Positions 60,849 through 64,000 of a stretch of 64,000 nt of DNA are shown here, piece by piece; positions within the stretch are counted from its first letter, which is position 1; each line of letters begins with the position of its first letter. A program made the translations under genes and the position numbers. The notes below the pieces were generated by a model. That model worked only from the letters and a program-made list of their open reading frames with translations. It had not been told where the DNA came from and made no database searches. Source of the stretch: Trichoplusia ni (taxonomy: Eukaryota; Arthropoda; Insecta; Lepidoptera; Noctuidae); contig NC_039482.1 of assembly GCF_003590095.1 (NCBI RefSeq), positions 11,363,657 through 11,427,656 on the forward strand, in the 5' to 3' direction.

Positions 60849-61413
60849 TTTGATAGAAGTTTTATGGACTTTCTTATATTTTCACAGCCAAATCTGCAAG
60901 AACTCGGCAAGCGAATTCCAAAATGTCAAATATAACCTTGGGTATGTCAAAGAGGTCATTCTTTCTTGCCAACGTTAATAACTTACAATGATTATTTTAT
61001 TTTTTAGCAATACTCGCAAAAAAGCTTTAAAATATTATTTTTTTAAATAAATTAAAATATTAATAAACACAGAAAAAAGCATATGAAATTGATAAATACG
61101 GACAAAATTTAAGAAATAGCCATCAGTTTTTGCCAAAGACAATAGGCTGGCCAGCTAGAGTTCTGCGGGAGGTAATAATTTTTAAACTATGTTGGCACCA
61201 CTGATTGCTCTTCGCGAAATATGCACGCATTGGGACGCCCGGATTTAGAATGTTCTTTGAAAATCTACGTTGAAATAAATGTAAAAACTGCAGTGAGTGA
61301 TAAGTTTCGTGTGTTACCTGTTCTGAAGTTTAATTCAAATTGTTGTTCATTGTGTAATAGTGACTGTGTTGGGTGACGAACAAAGTAAAGCGTAGTGCGT
61401 CGAAAGTTGAAAC
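60849..61413. promoter_or_regulatory. divergent promoter region of Pgk and wds
   Basis: A 565-bp interval between the Pgk start codon (minus) and the wds start codon (plus), with no coding potential of its own. Both 5' UTRs and both promoters have to be here. The left half is AT-rich; the right third, near wds, is more GC-balanced. No TATA box was seen at a convincing position for either gene. Confidence 0.6.
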
Positions 61414-63090
61414 ATGGTGCCGCTAGGTCCCGGGCCAGGCCATCCTGCTGCACACCAAACACACGGTGGGCCCTCTGCCAACCTTTCCGGCCCAAATTCG
61501 CTATCACAATCCGCTCCACAATCGAACAAGTCTTCAGTGGCGGTAAGTAGCGGTCTATCTTTGCATTTCATTGGTTTGCGTCAGTCTGGCGGGCGGCACA
61601 TGTTTATGTAACTTCAACTTGTATGAGCACGTGCGATTTGGCGCTAATTTTGATGTCGGTTTCCAGAAGCCGAATTACACGCTCAAATTCACACTTGCGG
61701 GGCATACGAAAGCCGTGTCTTCTGTTAAATTCAGTCCAAATGGAGAATGGCTGGCAAGCTCCTGTGAGTATAGCAGTTAATTGCATAAATTATTAGCTTG
61801 TCTCAGTTATTTATTTACATTTGATGAGCCCATATGTTTAAAGTGTTTATTTTTTATTGTCTAAATGAGGTCTCTATTGTTGTTAAATGTTTATCAGTTA
61901 AAATGATAAAGAATATCAATTTCCTAATCAGCTTTATTTTTTAATTGACCATTTGAGTTAGTTACCTTATGTTATTTGCATAGTGACCATTTTGATAAGC
62001 ATGAACCATGTAGTGTTTCCCAAATTCTTTAAAGATTATTGTATGTATATTATGTTTTATTGCAATTTCATTACTGCATATTGAGTAACATAAACAAAGT
62101 ACCTACTATGTAATATTGTGTTCTAAAGGACTGAGGTGTAACTAAAGCTTGGGCAGTAATATTTCTTTGTACTAAATCTGTAGTATGAATTATTTTCACA
62201 GATTAAAAATATCTTGGCAAAAGTTTGTGTGAAGTTCTTCCTATTAGAAACTTTTTTTACAAACTACATGACACTACCAACCTAACTGAATATGACCTAA
62301 TTCCAGTACTAATAATATACACCCAGCAGGAACTTCTTTATTCAAAGTTTCACAATGAACAGTCAGCAAAATTGAGGTAGCAACAAAAGTTGACCTTGAA
62401 TATTAGTTGAAGTAAAATTAAATAATACCTAGTTTACATCATCGTTTTTTGTTTCCTTTAAAGTGATGTAATGTCTTTGAGTCTCATTAAGCCATTAGTC
62501 AAATTCATTTAATACAAATAAGTGTCACAATGCTAATCATCAATGAGCTTAACACTTTTAACAAGGTCACTTGACCTACTCAACCAATTTCTTATGTATC
62601 TATGCTTGTATAAAATAAAATGTATTAAAGATGTAGTTATATTAAACACAAACACCTGTAAGGTTAATGACAGGATGTGTAACCACCAGTCATTGCTCAA
62701 ATTCCCTTGTAAATTACATGCAAATGAGGTTTTATTAAGAATGCTTTTTGTAGAAAGAATTGAACAAAAAACTATCAGGTGATGGTTACACATTCATAAG
62801 AGCGTTGTTTATTATGCATATAAATTCATTTTATTTGCTTAATGATCTGTTGCTATGCTAGCTTGATTTCACTTTTACAACCAGTATTTTTTTCTTGATT
62901 TTATGCTTTGAAAAATGTTATCATTGTGTATTTTATGTTTTCAGCTGCTGATAAACTTATTAAAGTGTGGGGTGCTTATGATGGCAAGTTTGAGAAGACA
63001 ATATCCGGACACAAGATGGGAATCAGTGATGTGGCTTGGTCCTCAGATAGCAGGCTGATAGTCAGTGCTAGCGACGACAAAACTCTAAAG
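61414..63090 (+). CDS. wds: WDR5 / will die slowly, first three coding exons, partial
   Basis: Exons 61414-61542 (donor GTAAGT), 61667-61763 (donor GTGAGT) and 62945-63090 (donor GTAATA), phases 0, 1 and 0; the rest lies beyond the window. The ~124 visible residues are a Pro/Ser/Gly-rich tail (MVPLGPGPGHPAAHQTH...) followed by KPNYTLKFTLAGHTKAVSS and the first two WD40 blades (SVKFSPNGEWLASS, SADKLIKVWGAYDGKFEKT, ISGHKMGISDVAWSSDSRL, IVSASDDKTLK). This is almost identical to human WDR5 over the same span. WDR5 is a core subunit of MLL/SET1 (COMPASS) histone H3K4 methyltransferase complexes and also of other chromatin complexes, and reads H3 tails or WIN motifs through the propeller. The N-terminal tail differs from human, as is usual. 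Pgk is divergent to it. Confidence 0.95.
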
Positions 63091-64000
63091 GTAATACAAT
63101 ACTTATATTTTATTTGAGGTACATACAGTACATATAATATTTATATAATAAACTTGAAATTTTAAACCATTCCAAAGGTTTTGTAGGTCCAAAATGAGTA
63201 AAAAAATAGTCCTCTCTTTGCCTTATTGGTGTTGTTGCAAATCATTGGCCAGTCATACCTTTATTGAGTTATGAGTTAAGAAATTGCACCACATTGATCA
63301 ATCTATTTGCAATGTGTTACTAAAAAACTATCCTTAAAAATACATTACAAGTATTCCTAACCATCTCTTTCAATACCAATTTTGTATTAGGCTGTGGACA
63401 AGAAATAAAAATCCTAAACGAAACTAAAAACGTTAGTAATATGACTCATTAATACCAAACCATAAAACGTTTCATTTCTATTTTATCAGCTGTATAGCAA
63501 CTACTTTTACAATGACATGTCGGCCGTACACATTTAAACTAAAGGTCACTTCCTTATTCAAAGTATTTATAACCAGGTACATCAAAAGCGCGCGAAATTC
63601 GTATTTCGTACGTTAGGGATGGCACCGGCGCGCGGTGAATGCTCTTTGCGGGGGAGGGTGGGTTACACGAACGATGGGGGAGTTGGCTTTTTGAATAGCG
63701 TGAGGCCCTTTCCATACACGCGATTTCCTTGTTATTTATCGCCGTACTTACGGCAACCGTTTGTATTAAAACGGTTATTAAAGGTCATGCATATGAAAAA
63801 AAAACGTTTATATGTATATTCAATTAGATTCAATACACTGTATTGAAGGCTATTCGTAATCTTGGATTTAAATCTGTGTTATAGTTATAATTCGATCTTC
63901 TAGCTCAATCCGTTTTCTATTATTACTTATTAGAATCTGTTATCACTAGGTAATATGAGCTTGTTAATTAGTTCGCTGTTAATGCAATGTTTAATGAAGT
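63091..64000 (+). other. wds intron 3, runs off the edge
   Basis: No further WD40 exon was found. The next expected sequence (blade 3, starting with IWD) does not occur in any frame up to 64000. A GC-rich patch at about 63590-63700 is an unassigned repeat-like stretch without a coding signal. Confidence 0.55.

Noticed and set aside
61571..61666. Open frame upstream of wds exon 2 with its own ATG
   Set aside because: It is intron sequence before the CAG acceptor at 61664-61666; known WDR5 begins the conserved part at KPNY.
63615..63640. Sequence resembling mature miR-124 (GGCAC...GCGGTGAATGC)
   Set aside because: The seed is not conserved, there are extra bases in the middle, and no hairpin partner was seen; it lies in a GC-rich repeat-like patch.
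1..64000. CRISPR arrays, operons, prophage, rRNA or tRNA genes
   Set aside because: Intron-containing animal-type genes throughout; no direct-repeat arrays or RNA-gene cores were seen other than a SINE-like B box.

Overview
The window is nuclear DNA from an insect, almost certainly a moth (Lepidoptera, probably Noctuoidea). The coding signal is split into short exons with GT/AG introns, the intergenic DNA is AT-rich, and it carries dispersed repeats that I recognise from moth genomes. The clearest is a ~360-bp repeat present twice (about 24.69-25.06 kb and 57.41-57.77 kb). The order assignment rests on memory of such repeats plus protein similarity, not on a database search. Exon joins below were worked out by hand from splice sites and reading-frame phase.

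Layout. 78-522 (+): the last two exons of a large HECT ubiquitin ligase (HERC-like), followed by a long AT-rich 3' region. 3932-4669 and 5331-6471 (both -): two tandem copies of the small mitochondrial ATP synthase subunit DAPIT/ATP5MK with identical exon structure. 8199-9474 (-): an LRRC20-like leucine-rich-repeat gene, with a second, homologous first exon at 14645-14807 that joins in the same phase, so the gene probably spans 8199-14807. 14.8-19.2 kb: mostly empty, with two unassigned open segments on the minus strand. 19219-43594 (-): a complete 14-exon PDZD8 gene (967 codons; TM anchor, SMP, PDZ, C2-like, C1, C-terminal helix) with large introns full of repeat fragments. 43.6-56.2 kb: intergenic, repeats only. 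56240-60848 (-): a complete 10-exon phosphoglycerate kinase gene (415 codons). 61414-63090 (+): the first three coding exons of WDR5/will-die-slowly, which runs off the right edge.

Functionally the genes are ordinary housekeeping or cell-biology genes and do not form a pathway: ubiquitin ligation, ATP synthase assembly, an LRR scaffold, ER contact-site lipid transfer, glycolysis, histone methylation. Pgk and wds are divergent and share a ~565-bp intergenic promoter region. I see no prokaryotic, viral or defence-type system. The points most worth a second look are the diverged tandem DAPIT pair, the paralogous alternative first exons of LRRC20, a 229-bp almost perfect hairpin in a PDZD8 intron, a 39-bp perfect inverted repeat near 53 kb, a decayed duplicate of a PDZD8 intron/exon boundary, and an unassigned cysteine-rich open segment at 17.1-17.4 kb.
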